From contig NZ_CP024190.1 in assembly GCF_003391395.1 (NCBI RefSeq), positions 1,116,001-1,180,000 of the forward strand: 64,000 bases of DNA. Reading direction: 5' to 3'. This document shows positions 23,543 through 34,052 of this stretch, one piece after another. The stretch is from Mycobacterium marinum. GTDB taxonomy: Bacteria; Actinomycetota; Actinomycetes; Mycobacteriales; Mycobacteriaceae. A program made the translations under genes and the position numbers. The notes beneath the pieces are model-generated. The model saw only the letters and a list, made by a program, of their open reading frames with translations, was not told where the DNA came from and ran no database searches. How positions within the stretch are numbered: the stretch's first letter is position 1; every line of letters starts with the position of its first letter.

Positions 23543-26500
23543 TTGGCTGATTTCCGCCAGACAGACGCTAGTCTCCATCAGGGTCGCCCGCAAAGTTCTT
23601 CAAACAGCTCCGTACCGGGGGCGCCCAACCGGGTTTCGTTTGCCAAGCTTCGCGAACCGCTTGAAGTGCCCGGGTTGCTGGACGTTCAGACCGATTCGTT
23701 CGAGTGGCTGATCGGCTCGCAGCGCTGGCGCGAATCGGCTGCCCAGCGCGGTGACGCCACCCCGGTAGGTGGGCTTGAAGAGGTGCTCTACGAGCTCTCG
23801 CCGATCGAGGACTTCTCCGGATCGATGTCGCTGTCGTTCTCCGACCCCCGCTTCGACGAAGTCAAGGCGCCGGTCGATGAGTGCAAAGACAAGGACATGA
23901 CGTACGCGGCCCCGCTGTTCGTCACGGCCGAGTTCATCAACAACAACACCGGTGAGATCAAGAGCCAGACGGTGTTCATGGGTGACTTCCCGATGATGAC
24001 CGAGAAGGGCACCTTCATCATCAACGGGACCGAGCGTGTGGTGGTCAGCCAGCTCGTCCGGTCGCCGGGTGTCTACTTCGACGAGACCATCGACAAGTCC
24101 ACCGACAAGCTGCTGCACAGCGTCAAGGTGATTCCCAGCCGTGGTGCTTGGCTGGAATTCGACGTCGACAAGCGCGACACCGTGGGCGTGCGTATCGACC
24201 GCAAGCGTCGCCAGCCGGTTACCGTGCTGCTCAAGGCCCTGGGTTGGTCCAACGAGCAGATCCACGAGCGGTTCGGTTTCTCCGAGATCATGATGGGGAC
24301 GCTGGAGAAGGACAACACCGCCGGCACCGATGAGGCGCTGCTGGACATCTACCGCAAGCTGCGTCCGGGCGAGCCGCCGACCAAGGAGTCCGCGCAGACC
24401 CTGCTGGAGAACCTGTTCTTCAAGGAGAAGCGCTACGACCTGGCCCGGGTGGGCCGGTACAAGGTCAACAAGAAGCTCGGCCTGAACGCCGGCCAGCCCA
24501 TCACCAGCTCGACGCTGACCGAGGAAGACGTCGTCGCCACCATCGAATACCTGGTCCGCTTGCACGAGGGCCAGACCGCGATGACCGCTCCGGGCGGTGT
24601 CGAGGTGCCGGTCGAGACCGACGACATCGACCACTTCGGCAACCGCCGGTTGCGCACGGTGGGTGAGCTGATCCAGAACCAGATCCGGGTCGGCATGTCG
24701 CGGATGGAGCGGGTGGTCCGGGAGCGGATGACCACCCAGGACGTCGAGGCGATCACGCCGCAGACGCTGATCAACATCCGTCCGGTCGTTGCGGCGATCA
24801 AGGAGTTCTTCGGAACCAGCCAGCTGTCGCAGTTCATGGACCAGAACAACCCGCTCTCCGGTCTCACCCACAAGCGCCGCCTCTCGGCGCTGGGGCCGGG
24901 CGGTCTGTCCCGTGAGCGCGCCGGTCTGGAAGTTCGTGACGTGCACCCGTCGCACTACGGCCGGATGTGCCCGATCGAGACGCCGGAAGGGCCGAACATC
25001 GGTCTGATCGGTTCACTGTCGGTGTACGCCCGGGTCAACCCGTTCGGGTTCATCGAGACGCCCTACCGCAAGGTGGTCGACGGGGTCGTTTCCGACGAGA
25101 TCCACTACCTGACCGCCGACGAGGAGGACCGCCACGTCGTGGCGCAGGCCAATTCGCCGATCGACGCGCAGGGCCGTTTCGTCGAGCCGCGCGTCCTGGT
25201 CCGTCGGAAGGCGGGCGAGGTCGAGTACGTGCCCTCGTCAGAGGTGGACTACATGGACGTGTCGCCGCGCCAGATGGTGTCGGTGGCCACCGCGATGATT
25301 CCGTTCCTCGAGCACGATGACGCCAACCGCGCCCTGATGGGTGCCAACATGCAGCGCCAGGCGGTCCCGCTGGTGCGCAGCGAGGCACCGCTGGTCGGTA
25401 CCGGTATGGAGTTGCGCGCGGCGATCGACGCCGGCGACGTCGTCGTTGCCGACAAGGCCGGGGTGATCGAGGAGGTGTCCGCCGACTACATCACCGTGAT
25501 GGCCGACGACGGCACCCGGCACACCTACCGGATGCGCAAGTTCGCCCGCTCCAACCACGGCACCTGCGCCAACCAGAGCCCCATCGTGGACGCTGGTGAG
25601 CGCGTCGAGGCCGGCCAGGTGATCGCGGACGGTCCGTGTACTCAAAACGGTGAGATGGCGCTGGGTAAGAACCTGCTGGTGGCGATCATGCCGTGGGAGG
25701 GACACAACTACGAGGACGCCATCATCCTGTCCAACCGCCTGGTCGAAGAGGACGTGCTGACCTCGATCCACATCGAGGAACACGAGATCGACGCGCGCGA
25801 CACCAAGCTGGGCGCCGAGGAGATCACCCGGGACATCCCGAACGTCTCCGATGAGGTGCTCGCCGACCTGGACGAGCGCGGTATCGTGCGCATCGGTGCC
25901 GAGGTCCGCGACGGCGACATCCTGGTCGGCAAGGTCACCCCCAAGGGTGAGACCGAGCTGACCCCGGAGGAGCGGCTGCTGCGGGCGATCTTCGGTGAGA
26001 AGGCCCGCGAGGTCCGCGACACCTCGCTGAAGGTGCCGCACGGTGAGTCCGGCAAGGTGATCGGCATTCGGGTGTTCTCCCGCGAGGACGACGACGAGCT
26101 GCCGGCCGGTGTCAACGAACTGGTCCGCGTCTACGTGGCCCAGAAGCGCAAGATCTCCGACGGTGACAAGCTGGCCGGTCGTCACGGCAACAAGGGCGTC
26201 ATCGGCAAGATCCTGCCCGCCGAGGACATGCCGTTCCTGCCGGATGGCACGCCGGTCGACATCATCCTGAACACCCACGGTGTGCCGCGACGGATGAACA
26301 TCGGTCAGATTCTGGAAACCCACCTTGGTTGGGTCGCCAAGTCCGGCTGGAACATCGACGTCGCCAACGGAGTGCCGGAGTGGGCGGGCAAGCTGCCCGA
26401 AAACCTGCTCTCGGCTCAACCGGACAGCATCGTGTCCACCCCGGTGTTCGACGGCGCGCAGGAGGCCGAGCTCCAAGGCCTGCTGTCGGCCACGCTGCCC

Positions 26501-27055
26501 AACCGTGACGGAGAGGTGCTCGTCGACGCTGACGGCAAGGCCAAGCTGTTCGATGGCCGCAGCGGCGAGCCGTTCCCGTACCCGGTGACGGTTGGCTACA
26601 TGTACATCATGAAGCTGCACCACTTGGTGGACGACAAGATCCACGCCCGTTCCACCGGCCCGTACTCGATGATCACCCAGCAGCCGTTGGGTGGTAAGGC
26701 GCAGTTCGGTGGCCAGCGGTTCGGTGAGATGGAGTGTTGGGCCATGCAGGCCTACGGCGCGGCGTACACGCTGCAGGAGCTGTTGACCATCAAATCCGAC
26801 GACACCGTCGGACGCGTCAAGGTCTACGAGGCGATCGTCAAGGGCGAGAACATCCCCGAGCCGGGTATTCCCGAGTCGTTCAAGGTGCTGCTCAAGGAGC
26901 TGCAATCGCTGTGCCTCAACGTCGAGGTGCTCTCGTCCGATGGTGCAGCGATCGAGCTGCGCGAAGGTGAGGACGAAGACCTCGAACGGGCTGCGGCCAA
27001 CCTCGGAATCAACCTGTCTCGCAACGAATCTGCGTCTGTCGAAGATCTCGCTTGA
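23543..27055 (+). CDS. rpoB: RNA polymerase beta subunit
   Basis: Catalytic core subunit of RNA polymerase, 1170 residues from the chosen start. The start is TTG at 23543 (LADFRQTD), with GGAAGGA six bases upstream; GTG at 23525 is in frame but has no ribosome site. The rifampicin-binding region is seen around 24812-24900, with GTSQLSQFMDQNNPLSGLTH followed by KRRLSALGPGG, and has the susceptible residues at the usual resistance sites (the Ser450 equivalent is Ser). The C-terminal AIELREGEDEDLERAAANLG is as in M. tuberculosis. rpoC follows after 52 bases. Confidence 0.98.
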   Translation: MADFRQTDASLHQGRPQSSSNSSVPGAPNRVSFAKLREPLEVPGLLDVQTDSFEWLIGSQRWRESAAQRGDATPVGGLEEVLYELSPIEDFSGSMSLSFSDPRFDEVKAPVDECKDKDMTYAAPLFVTAEFINNNTGEIKSQTVFMGDFPMMTEKGTFIINGTERVVVSQLVRSPGVYFDETIDKSTDKLLHSVKVIPSRGAWLEFDVDKRDTVGVRIDRKRRQPVTVLLKALGWSNEQIHERFGFSEIMMGTLEKDNTAGTDEALLDIYRKLRPGEPPTKESAQTLLENLFFKEKRYDLARVGRYKVNKKLGLNAGQPITSSTLTEEDVVATIEYLVRLHEGQTAMTAPGGVEVPVETDDIDHFGNRRLRTVGELIQNQIRVGMSRMERVVRERMTTQDVEAITPQTLINIRPVVAAIKEFFGTSQLSQFMDQNNPLSGLTHKRRLSALGPGGLSRERAGLEVRDVHPSHYGRMCPIETPEGPNIGLIGSLSVYARVNPFGFIETPYRKVVDGVVSDEIHYLTADEEDRHVVAQANSPIDAQGRFVEPRVLVRRKAGEVEYVPSSEVDYMDVSPRQMVSVATAMIPFLEHDDANRALMGANMQRQAVPLVRSEAPLVGTGMELRAAIDAGDVVVADKAGVIEEVSADYITVMADDGTRHTYRMRKFARSNHGTCANQSPIVDAGERVEAGQVIADGPCTQNGEMALGKNLLVAIMPWEGHNYEDAIILSNRLVEEDVLTSIHIEEHEIDARDTKLGAEEITRDIPNVSDEVLADLDERGIVRIGAEVRDGDILVGKVTPKGETELTPEERLLRAIFGEKAREVRDTSLKVPHGESGKVIGIRVFSREDDDELPAGVNELVRVYVAQKRKISDGDKLAGRHGNKGVIGKILPAEDMPFLPDGTPVDIILNTHGVPRRMNIGQILETHLGWVAKSGWNIDVANGVPEWAGKLPENLLSAQPDSIVSTPVFDGAQEAELQGLLSATLPNRDGEVLVDADGKAKLFDGRSGEPFPYPVTVGYMYIMKLHHLVDDKIHARSTGPYSMITQQPLGGKAQFGGQRFGEMECWAMQAYGAAYTLQELLTIKSDDTVGRVKVYEAIVKGENIPEPGIPESFKVLLKELQSLCLNVEVLSSDGAAIELREGEDEDLERAAANLGINLSRNESASVEDLA

Positions 27056-27107
27056 TCTTTTGGAACCAGCTAGTAGTTACTAAACCCGCAAGGGGAAAGG
27101 GAGTTAC

Positions 27108-30100
27108 GTGCTAGACGTCAACTTCTTCGATGAGCTCCGGATCGGCCTGGCTACCGCGGAGGACATCCGTCAGTGGTCCTACGGCGAGGTCAAGAAGCCG
27201 GAGACCATCAACTACCGGACCTTGAAGCCCGAGAAGGACGGCCTGTTCTGCGAGAAGATCTTCGGACCGACTCGCGACTGGGAGTGCTACTGCGGCAAGT
27301 ACAAGCGCGTTCGCTTCAAGGGCATCATCTGTGAGCGCTGTGGCGTCGAGGTGACTCGGGCCAAGGTGCGTCGTGAGCGGATGGGCCACATCGAGTTGGC
27401 CGCGCCTGTCACCCACATCTGGTACTTCAAGGGCGTCCCGTCGCGGTTGGGGTACCTGTTGGACCTGGCGCCGAAGGATCTCGAGAAGATCATCTACTTC
27501 GCCGCATACGTGATCACCTCGGTCGACAACGAAATGCGCCACAACGAGCTGTCCACGCTCGAGGCCGAAATGATGGTGGAGCGCAAGGCCGTCGAGGACC
27601 AGCGCGATGCCGATCTGGAAGCCCGTGCCCAGAAGCTGGAGGCCGACCTGGCCGAGCTCGAGGCCGAGGGCGCGAAAGCCGACGCGCGGCGCAAGGTCCG
27701 TGACAGCGGTGAGCGCGAGATGCGTCAGCTGCGCGACCGGGCCCAGCGTGAGCTGGACCGGCTCGAGGACATCTGGAGCACCTTCACCAAGCTGGCCCCC
27801 AAGCAGCTGATCGTCGACGAGAACCTCTACCGGGAACTGCAGGACCGCTACGGCGAGTACTTCACCGGTGCCATGGGCGCGGAGTCGATCCAGAAGCTGA
27901 TCGAGACCTTCGACATCGACGCCGAAGCCGAGATCCTGCGGGACGTCATTCGCAATGGCAAGGGGCAGAAGAAGCTTCGTGCCCTCAAGCGCCTGAAGGT
28001 GGTCGCCGCCTTCCAGCAATCGGGCAACTCTCCGATGGGAATGGTGCTCGATGCGGTGCCGGTGATTCCGCCGGAGCTGCGCCCGATGGTGCAGCTCGAC
28101 GGTGGCCGCTTCGCCACCAGCGACCTCAACGACCTGTACCGCCGCGTGATCAACCGCAACAACCGTCTCAAGAGGCTGATCGACCTCGGCGCACCCGAGA
28201 TCATCGTCAACAACGAGAAGCGGATGCTGCAGGAGTCGGTGGACGCGCTGTTCGACAACGGCCGTCGCGGCCGGCCGGTTACCGGTCCGGGTAACCGCCC
28301 GCTCAAGTCGCTGTCCGATCTGCTCAAGGGCAAGCAGGGCCGGTTCCGTCAGAACCTGCTCGGTAAGCGTGTTGACTACTCGGGCCGTTCGGTGATCGTG
28401 GTCGGTCCCCAGCTCAAGCTGCACCAGTGTGGTCTGCCCAAGCTGATGGCGCTGGAACTGTTCAAGCCGTTCGTGATGAAGCGACTGGTCGACCTCAACC
28501 ACGCGCAGAACATCAAGAGCGCCAAGCGGATGGTGGAGCGCCAGCGTCCGCAGGTGTGGGACGTGCTCGAGGAAGTCATTGCAGAGCACCCGGTGCTGCT
28601 CAACCGCGCGCCCACCCTGCACCGCCTCGGCATCCAGGCCTTCGAACCGATGCTGGTGGAAGGCAAGGCCATTCAGCTGCACCCGTTGGTGTGTGAGGCG
28701 TTCAACGCCGACTTCGACGGTGACCAGATGGCCGTGCACCTGCCGCTGAGCGCCGAGGCTCAGGCCGAGGCGCGCATTCTGATGCTGTCGAGTAACAACA
28801 TCCTGTCGCCGGCCTCGGGTCGCCCGCTGGCCATGCCGCGACTGGACATGGTGACCGGGTTGTACTACCTGACCACCGAGGTCGAGGGTGACAAGGGTGC
28901 CTACCAGCCCGCTGGGCAGGACAGCCCGGAGACGGGTGTGTACTCGTCACCGGCGGAAGCCATCATGGCGGCCGACCGGGGCGTGCTCTCGGTCCGCGCC
29001 AAGATCAAGGTGCGGCTGACGCAACTGCGTCCCCCGGCCGAGATCGAGGACGCGCTGTTCGGCCACAACGGCTGGCAGCCGGGCGATGCGTGGACGGCCG
29101 AGACCACCTTGGGTCGTGTGTTGTTCAACGAGCTGCTGCCGCTGGGCTACGCCTTCGTGAACAAGCAGATGCACAAGAAGGTGCAGGCCGCGATCATCAA
29201 CGACCTGGCCGAGCGCTACCCGATGATCGTGGTCGCGCAGACCGTCGACAAGCTCAAGGACTCCGGTTTCTACTGGGCGACCCGCAGTGGTGTCACGGTC
29301 TCGATGGCCGACGTGCTGGTGCCGCCGCGCAAGAAGGAGATCCTCGACTCCTACGAGGAGCGGGCGGAGAAGGTCGAGAAGCAGTTCCAGCGTGGTGCTC
29401 TGAACCATGACGAGCGCAACGAGGCACTGGTGGAGATCTGGAAGGAAGCCACCGACGAGGTCGGCCAGGCGCTGCGCGAGCACTACCCGGCCGACAACCC
29501 GATCATCACGATCGTCGACTCGGGCGCCACGGGTAACTTCACCCAGACTCGAACGCTGGCCGGCATGAAGGGTCTGGTGACCAACCCCAAGGGTGAGTTC
29601 ATCCCACGCCCGATCAAATCCTCGTTCCGTGAGGGCCTGACCGTGTTGGAGTACTTCATCAACACCCACGGTGCCCGAAAGGGCTTGGCGGACACCGCAC
29701 TGCGTACCGCCGACTCCGGCTACCTGACCCGTCGTCTGGTGGACGTCAGCCAGGATGTGATCGTGCGCGAGCACGACTGCCAGACTGAGCGCGGCATCAT
29801 GGTCGAGCTGGCCGAGCGTCAGGGCGACGGCACGCTGATCCGCGACCCGTACATCGAGACCTCGGCGTACGCGCGGACCCTGGGCGCCGACGCTGTCGAT
29901 GAGGCCGGCAATGTCGTTGTGGCGCGTGGTGAGGACTTGGGCGACCCGGAGATCGAGGCCTGCCTGGCGGCGGGTATCACCCAGGTCAAGGTTCGCTCGG
30001 TGTTGACCTGCACCACGGGCACCGGTGTGTGCGCGACCTGCTACGGACGTTCGATGGCGACCGGCAAGCTGGTCGACATCGGTGAGGCAGTCGGCATCGT

Positions 30101-31058
30101 CGCCGCCCAATCCATCGGTGAACCCGGCACGCAGCTGACGATGCGTACCTTCCACCAGGGTGGTGTGGGTGAGGACATCACCGGCGGTCTGCCGCGTGTC
30201 CAGGAGCTCTTCGAGGCTCGGGTTCCGCGTGGTAAGGCGCCTATCGCCGATGTCACCGGTCGGGTCCGGCTCGAGGACGGTGAGCGCTTCTACAAGATCA
30301 CCATCGTCCCCGACGATGGCGGCGAGGAAGTCGTCTACGACAAGCTGTCCAAGCGGCAGCGGCTGCGGGTGTTCAAGCACGAGGACGGCTCGGAGCGGGT
30401 GCTTTCCGACGGCGACCACGTCGAGGTGGGCCAGCAGCTGATGGAAGGCTCTGCCGACCCGCACGAGGTGCTGCGTGTGCAGGGCCCGCGTGAGGTGCAG
30501 ATCCACTTGGTCCGCGAGGTCCAGGAGGTCTACCGGGCCCAGGGTGTGTCGATCCACGACAAGCACATCGAGGTGATCGTGCGCCAGATGCTGCGCCGGG
30601 TCACCATCATCGACTCGGGCGCGACGGAGTTCCTGCCCGGCTCGCTGATCGACCGTGCGGAGTTCGAGGCGGAGAACCGCCGGGTGGTGGCCGAAAGCGG
30701 CGAGCCCGCGGCCGGTCGTCCGGTGCTGATGGGTATCACCAAGGCATCGCTGGCCACCGACTCGTGGCTGTCGGCGGCGTCGTTCCAGGAGACCACGCGA
30801 GTGCTGACCGATGCGGCGATCAACTGCCGCAGCGACAAGCTCAACGGTCTGAAGGAGAACGTGATCATCGGAAAGCTGATCCCGGCTGGTACCGGTATCA
30901 ACCGCTACCGCAACATCGCGGTGCAGCCGACCGAAGAGGCACGTGCCGCGGCGTACACGATCCCGTCCTACGAGGACCAGTACTACAGCCCGGACTTCGG
31001 CCAGGCCACCGGTGCTGCGGTTCCGTTGGACGACTACGGCTACAGCGACTACCGGTAG
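27108..31058 (+). CDS. rpoC: RNA polymerase beta' subunit
   Basis: Largest catalytic subunit, 1316 residues, the usual mycobacterial length. Zinc finger CYCGKYKRVRFKGIICERC near residue 60, catalytic magnesium motif NADFDGDQMAVHLP, and the bridge helix and trigger loop in the region SIGEPGTQLTMRTFHQGG are all present. The actinobacterial insertion appears as the long charged helix AQKLEADLAELEAEGAKADA and its surroundings. The start is GTG at 27108 behind AAAGGGAG. It is the end of the rpoB operon; a 16-bp terminator hairpin follows. Confidence 0.98.
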   Translation: MLDVNFFDELRIGLATAEDIRQWSYGEVKKPETINYRTLKPEKDGLFCEKIFGPTRDWECYCGKYKRVRFKGIICERCGVEVTRAKVRRERMGHIELAAPVTHIWYFKGVPSRLGYLLDLAPKDLEKIIYFAAYVITSVDNEMRHNELSTLEAEMMVERKAVEDQRDADLEARAQKLEADLAELEAEGAKADARRKVRDSGEREMRQLRDRAQRELDRLEDIWSTFTKLAPKQLIVDENLYRELQDRYGEYFTGAMGAESIQKLIETFDIDAEAEILRDVIRNGKGQKKLRALKRLKVVAAFQQSGNSPMGMVLDAVPVIPPELRPMVQLDGGRFATSDLNDLYRRVINRNNRLKRLIDLGAPEIIVNNEKRMLQESVDALFDNGRRGRPVTGPGNRPLKSLSDLLKGKQGRFRQNLLGKRVDYSGRSVIVVGPQLKLHQCGLPKLMALELFKPFVMKRLVDLNHAQNIKSAKRMVERQRPQVWDVLEEVIAEHPVLLNRAPTLHRLGIQAFEPMLVEGKAIQLHPLVCEAFNADFDGDQMAVHLPLSAEAQAEARILMLSSNNILSPASGRPLAMPRLDMVTGLYYLTTEVEGDKGAYQPAGQDSPETGVYSSPAEAIMAADRGVLSVRAKIKVRLTQLRPPAEIEDALFGHNGWQPGDAWTAETTLGRVLFNELLPLGYAFVNKQMHKKVQAAIINDLAERYPMIVVAQTVDKLKDSGFYWATRSGVTVSMADVLVPPRKKEILDSYEERAEKVEKQFQRGALNHDERNEALVEIWKEATDEVGQALREHYPADNPIITIVDSGATGNFTQTRTLAGMKGLVTNPKGEFIPRPIKSSFREGLTVLEYFINTHGARKGLADTALRTADSGYLTRRLVDVSQDVIVREHDCQTERGIMVELAERQGDGTLIRDPYIETSAYARTLGADAVDEAGNVVVARGEDLGDPEIEACLAAGITQVKVRSVLTCTTGTGVCATCYGRSMATGKLVDIGEAVGIVAAQSIGEPGTQLTMRTFHQGGVGEDITGGLPRVQELFEARVPRGKAPIADVTGRVRLEDGERFYKITIVPDDGGEEVVYDKLSKRQRLRVFKHEDGSERVLSDGDHVEVGQQLMEGSADPHEVLRVQGPREVQIHLVREVQEVYRAQGVSIHDKHIEVIVRQMLRRVTIIDSGATEFLPGSLIDRAEFEAENRRVVAESGEPAAGRPVLMGITKASLATDSWLSAASFQETTRVLTDAAINCRSDKLNGLKENVIIGKLIPAGTGINRYRNIAVQPTEEARAAAYTIPSYEDQYYSPDFGQATGAAVPLDDYGYSDYR

Positions 31059-31071
31059 CTAGACGTCAGGG

Positions 31072-31106
31072 AAGGCGACCCGAGGCCCTAGGCCTCGGGT
31101 CGCCTT
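31072..31106 (+). terminator. Terminator after rpoC
   Basis: Two perfectly complementary 16-base arms (31072-31087 and 31091-31106; core GGCGACCCGAGG) with the loop CTA, followed by GCTTATG. Confidence 0.85.
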
Positions 31107-31718
31107 GCTTATGTCGGTTGCCGAGGGCGGATGAGTACTCGCCTCGGTAACACCACCGTCGCAGTGGCACCCTTTGCCGCGCTCGGCTCAGAGCCGACGG
31201 CGCACCGCTGTGGACGTTGCGGCCGTGCCCGTCCGAGGCCTGCAGCGATGTGAGATGGGCAGAGCCGTCTCATCTGCCCCGGGGCGCCATCTCCAGGTAC
31301 GCGGCCCTACAGTTCCTCATGTATTGATCGAAATGCATTCCACCACAACCCATTTCGGTGGTTCGGGCCCCCTCGGATCGACCTGGGGGCCAAGGTGGCG
31401 CCGCCTGGTGTGCAAGTCCGGCCACCGTCGCGCCCCTGCCCGCAGCCTAGCGACGATCGTTTTCGGGGCCGCGGACAATGGCGCGTTTCGGCCTCTGGAA
31501 TTTCGCGCGACGGTGATATGAGTGGAAGTCATAACGTGCCATTCAATTGCCTTCCAAGCAGCGGTTTTTGGGCGCAATAATGGCGGAGAATGCAACTTGA
31601 AAGCGAATTTTCTTGCCTGCTAACGATAATACGCAAATAGGGCTTCGGGGGCTCCGGACGTCAATGCGTATCGATTGGCGCGAATAGTCGCCGAATGACC
31701 TGCAGGGGGGAAACATCG
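31107..31718. other. Intergenic region upstream of the PE remnant
   Basis: No convincing gene. The last 200 bases are noticeably richer in A and T than the neighbourhood, as is common upstream of PE and PE_PGRS genes, and may be the leftover promoter and leader of the broken PE gene that follows. Confidence 0.4.
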
Positions 31719-31940
31719 GTGTCTTACGTCGTGGCGGTTCCGGAGATATTGGCCGACGCAGACGCCGAGGCCGCCAATTACTCGATCCTGCGGACTGCGC
31801 GCGACGAAGCGCTGGATGTGATCAACGCACCCACCCAGGCGTTGCTGGGGCCGTCCGTTGATCGGCAACGGCACCGACGGGGCGCCGGGACAGCGGGTAC
31901 CGGTGGCTGGCCTTGCCGCGGCCACCTCAGCGGTGACTAA
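31719..31940 (+). pseudogene. PE/PE_PGRS gene remnant (deleted and frameshifted)
   Basis: The frame opening at GTG 31719 (ribosome site AGGGGGG at 31704-31710) reads SYVVAVPEILADA, a PE N-terminus, then joins DAEAANYSILRTARDEALDV and VINAPTQALLG, which are normally about 60 residues downstream. The middle of the PE domain is therefore missing. At GGGGCCGT (about 31850) one extra C shifts the frame: the next frame reads GRPLIGNGTDGAPG, the canonical PE_PGRS linker motif. Only a few PGRS codons remain before the ceramidase gene end at 31941. No functional product is expected. Confidence 0.75.
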
Positions 31941-33854
31941 CTACCCGACGGTGAATTCGCGCGTCGTTGCGGTGAACGGTGTCAGCGCGCCGACCCCGTT
32001 GCGCGCGGCTCCGTGGTGGAGGATGCGGTATTGCCCGGGGGCGGTGTCGCAGGGGATCTCCCAGCGAATGCTGACCCGTGAGCCGGCTCGCCCTTGCCGT
32101 TCCCAGTGGAAGCTGGTCGACCAGTCGCCATCGTCGGCGACTCGCGCCCAGTCCTGGCCCTCGCGGCGCTGCACCTCAAGGTAGGTGTCGCCGCGGCGCA
32201 GATCATTGGAGGGCAGCGCGCTGACGAATGCGGCTTGCACCGCCTCGCCGGGGCGGTAGCTGGCGGCGGGTTCGGCGATGACGGCTCCGAACGAACCGGT
32301 ATCGGCGGGGGCGGTACGTCCCCAGCTCAGTGGCCGGGCAAGCCGCGGACGGGGACCGGGCGCGATCGGCCGACCGTCTCGCATCGCCTCGGCAAGGCCG
32401 GCCACGATCTGCATGAAGGCGGGCAGTTCCCATCGGCCAAAGAGCGTGCTGCCGCCCTCATAGCGCTGCTCCAGGTACTCCTCGGGCGTGGTCAGGTAAT
32501 GGATGTAGGCATTGCAGTAGCCGACGCACAGGACGTCGGCCAGCTCGGCGCCGACGATCGAGGCCACGGTGCGCCGTAGCCGCAGCCCCGCGACCACGGT
32601 CGGCTCGCCCGGGATGCCGATGAGATAGAGCCGCCCGATGCGCACCAACTGCACAGGCGCAATTTCCTGGACGAACGGATGTACCCGGTTCGGCAGGCCC
32701 GCGGGTACCACGATGCCTTTGGGGGCCTGCGTCGCGCCGAGGGCCCCGGCGAATCGGTACATGGCGCCGGACAGCTTGTCCCAGAACAGGTTTTGGCCCT
32801 GGTGAAAGCCCTGGAAGCCCTTGCCTTCTTCGGTTCCGGCCATGCCACCGGCGCCGACTGTCGGGGACCCGGTGCGATGCTCCTGACCATCCGGGGTGAA
32901 TTCGCCGCGCACCCGTACCGAGCTGAGATCGACATAGGTCAACCGGGCATCGATGCCGCTGCCGATGGATGCGGTGGCGCCCAATTGGGTGGAGGCATCC
33001 TCGAACTGGCGCAACCCAATCTGGCGGGTGTTCTCCAGAGCGCATTGCGGTGCGGCGCCGGGCGGCAGCGGCCCGTCGACGTTCGGGCTCATGTCGCCGG
33101 GGTTGGTCTGCGCGAAAGCGGCGATGAAATCGGGCTGCCCGGCGAGGTAATCGGCGCCGCCGACGGTGCGTTCCCAGTGGTAGGCCGCGAAGCCCTTGTT
33201 GTCGCCGGAGATCATGCGGTTGCGGTTGGTCATGCTGGTGCCGTGGGTGGCGAAGAAATGGATGGCGCCCACGGTGTGCTCGCCCCGATCGATACGCACG
33301 AGCGTGGTTTGGGGGTCGATGCGGTTGGGGAAGAAAGCCTTGTCGGCCTCCGGATTGCGGTCGAACGCCGATGGGGACCGGTTGATGCTCGCGCTGTGCA
33401 ACTCGCCATGCGACAGCATCACCTCGGCGGGGGCCACGTCGTCATGGGCGTGGGCCACCGACTCGACGATTCCGTCGACGATCGCGGCAAAGGTCGCCGG
33501 CCGGAAACCGTTCGTCGTCAAGTTGTACATCAGGTATCCGCAGTACCCGCCGGGCCCGGCGTGCGTGTGCGTCGTGGTGATCAGGGTGTTCTGCTCGGTG
33601 TAGGTGTCGCCATAGGACTCCGCCAAGCGGCGCAACACTTCGTCATTCACGTTTTGCATGGGCATCGGCAGCTCGGCCACCACCAACAGCAATCGTGGGT
33701 TCTCGTCTTGGGAATCATCGCGGAAGACAAACGCCCGTGACCGGAGCCGAAGATGAATGCCGGCGGTGCGCTGGTCGGACTTGCCGTATCCGAGCATGCC
33801 GCAATCGGCCGCCTCACCGGTGATGTCAGCGATGCCGCGTCCGACTGAAAGCAT
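31941..33854 (-). CDS. Neutral ceramidase (Rv0669c orthologue)
   Basis: Zinc amidase that hydrolyses ceramide to sphingosine and fatty acid; 637 residues, equal to the M. tuberculosis protein. Zinc ligands are in TTTHTHAGPGG (His96 and His98) and the HFFATHGTSMTN region; nucleophile Ser160 lies in SINRSPSAF, the neutral ceramidase active-site motif. The C-terminal domain (from about 510) is an Ig-like beta domain of the family. No obvious signal peptide is seen at the chosen ATG 33854, although family enzymes elsewhere are secreted. An upstream ATG at 33875 adds 7 residues. It diverges from an alpha/beta-hydrolase gene. Confidence 0.92.
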   Translation of the reverse strand: MLSVGRGIADITGEAADCGMLGYGKSDQRTAGIHLRLRSRAFVFRDDSQDENPRLLLVVAELPMPMQNVNDEVLRRLAESYGDTYTEQNTLITTTHTHAGPGGYCGYLMYNLTTNGFRPATFAAIVDGIVESVAHAHDDVAPAEVMLSHGELHSASINRSPSAFDRNPEADKAFFPNRIDPQTTLVRIDRGEHTVGAIHFFATHGTSMTNRNRMISGDNKGFAAYHWERTVGGADYLAGQPDFIAAFAQTNPGDMSPNVDGPLPPGAAPQCALENTRQIGLRQFEDASTQLGATASIGSGIDARLTYVDLSSVRVRGEFTPDGQEHRTGSPTVGAGGMAGTEEGKGFQGFHQGQNLFWDKLSGAMYRFAGALGATQAPKGIVVPAGLPNRVHPFVQEIAPVQLVRIGRLYLIGIPGEPTVVAGLRLRRTVASIVGAELADVLCVGYCNAYIHYLTTPEEYLEQRYEGGSTLFGRWELPAFMQIVAGLAEAMRDGRPIAPGPRPRLARPLSWGRTAPADTGSFGAVIAEPAASYRPGEAVQAAFVSALPSNDLRRGDTYLEVQRREGQDWARVADDGDWSTSFHWERQGRAGSRVSIRWEIPCDTAPGQYRILHHGAARNGVGALTPFTATTREFTVG

Positions 33855-34052
33855 TGCCAAATCCTCATCCTCCACGACGCCGGCGAATTCACGGGCACTG
33901 GCAAAGTGCGGCCCGCGGGCATCCTATCCCCACCACAAACGCCCCCCGCGCCGAGCGTGTGCCGGTGCTGGCTGGCCGCAGACCCCGTGACCAGGCGTTG
34001 GCAGTAGGCCTAGCGTCATGGGAAACGCCGGGTGCGATTCTGGGAAGGACCG

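Noticed and set aside
24812..24900. Possible rifampicin-resistance mutation in rpoB
   Set aside because: The region has the wild-type residues at the usual resistance sites (Gln, Asp, His, Ser and Leu of the susceptible sequence).
23600..24955. 450-codon frame antisense to rpoB, and similar frames antisense to rpoC and fusA
   Set aside because: They exactly shadow conserved RNA polymerase and EF-G codons and have no ribosome site or motif of their own.
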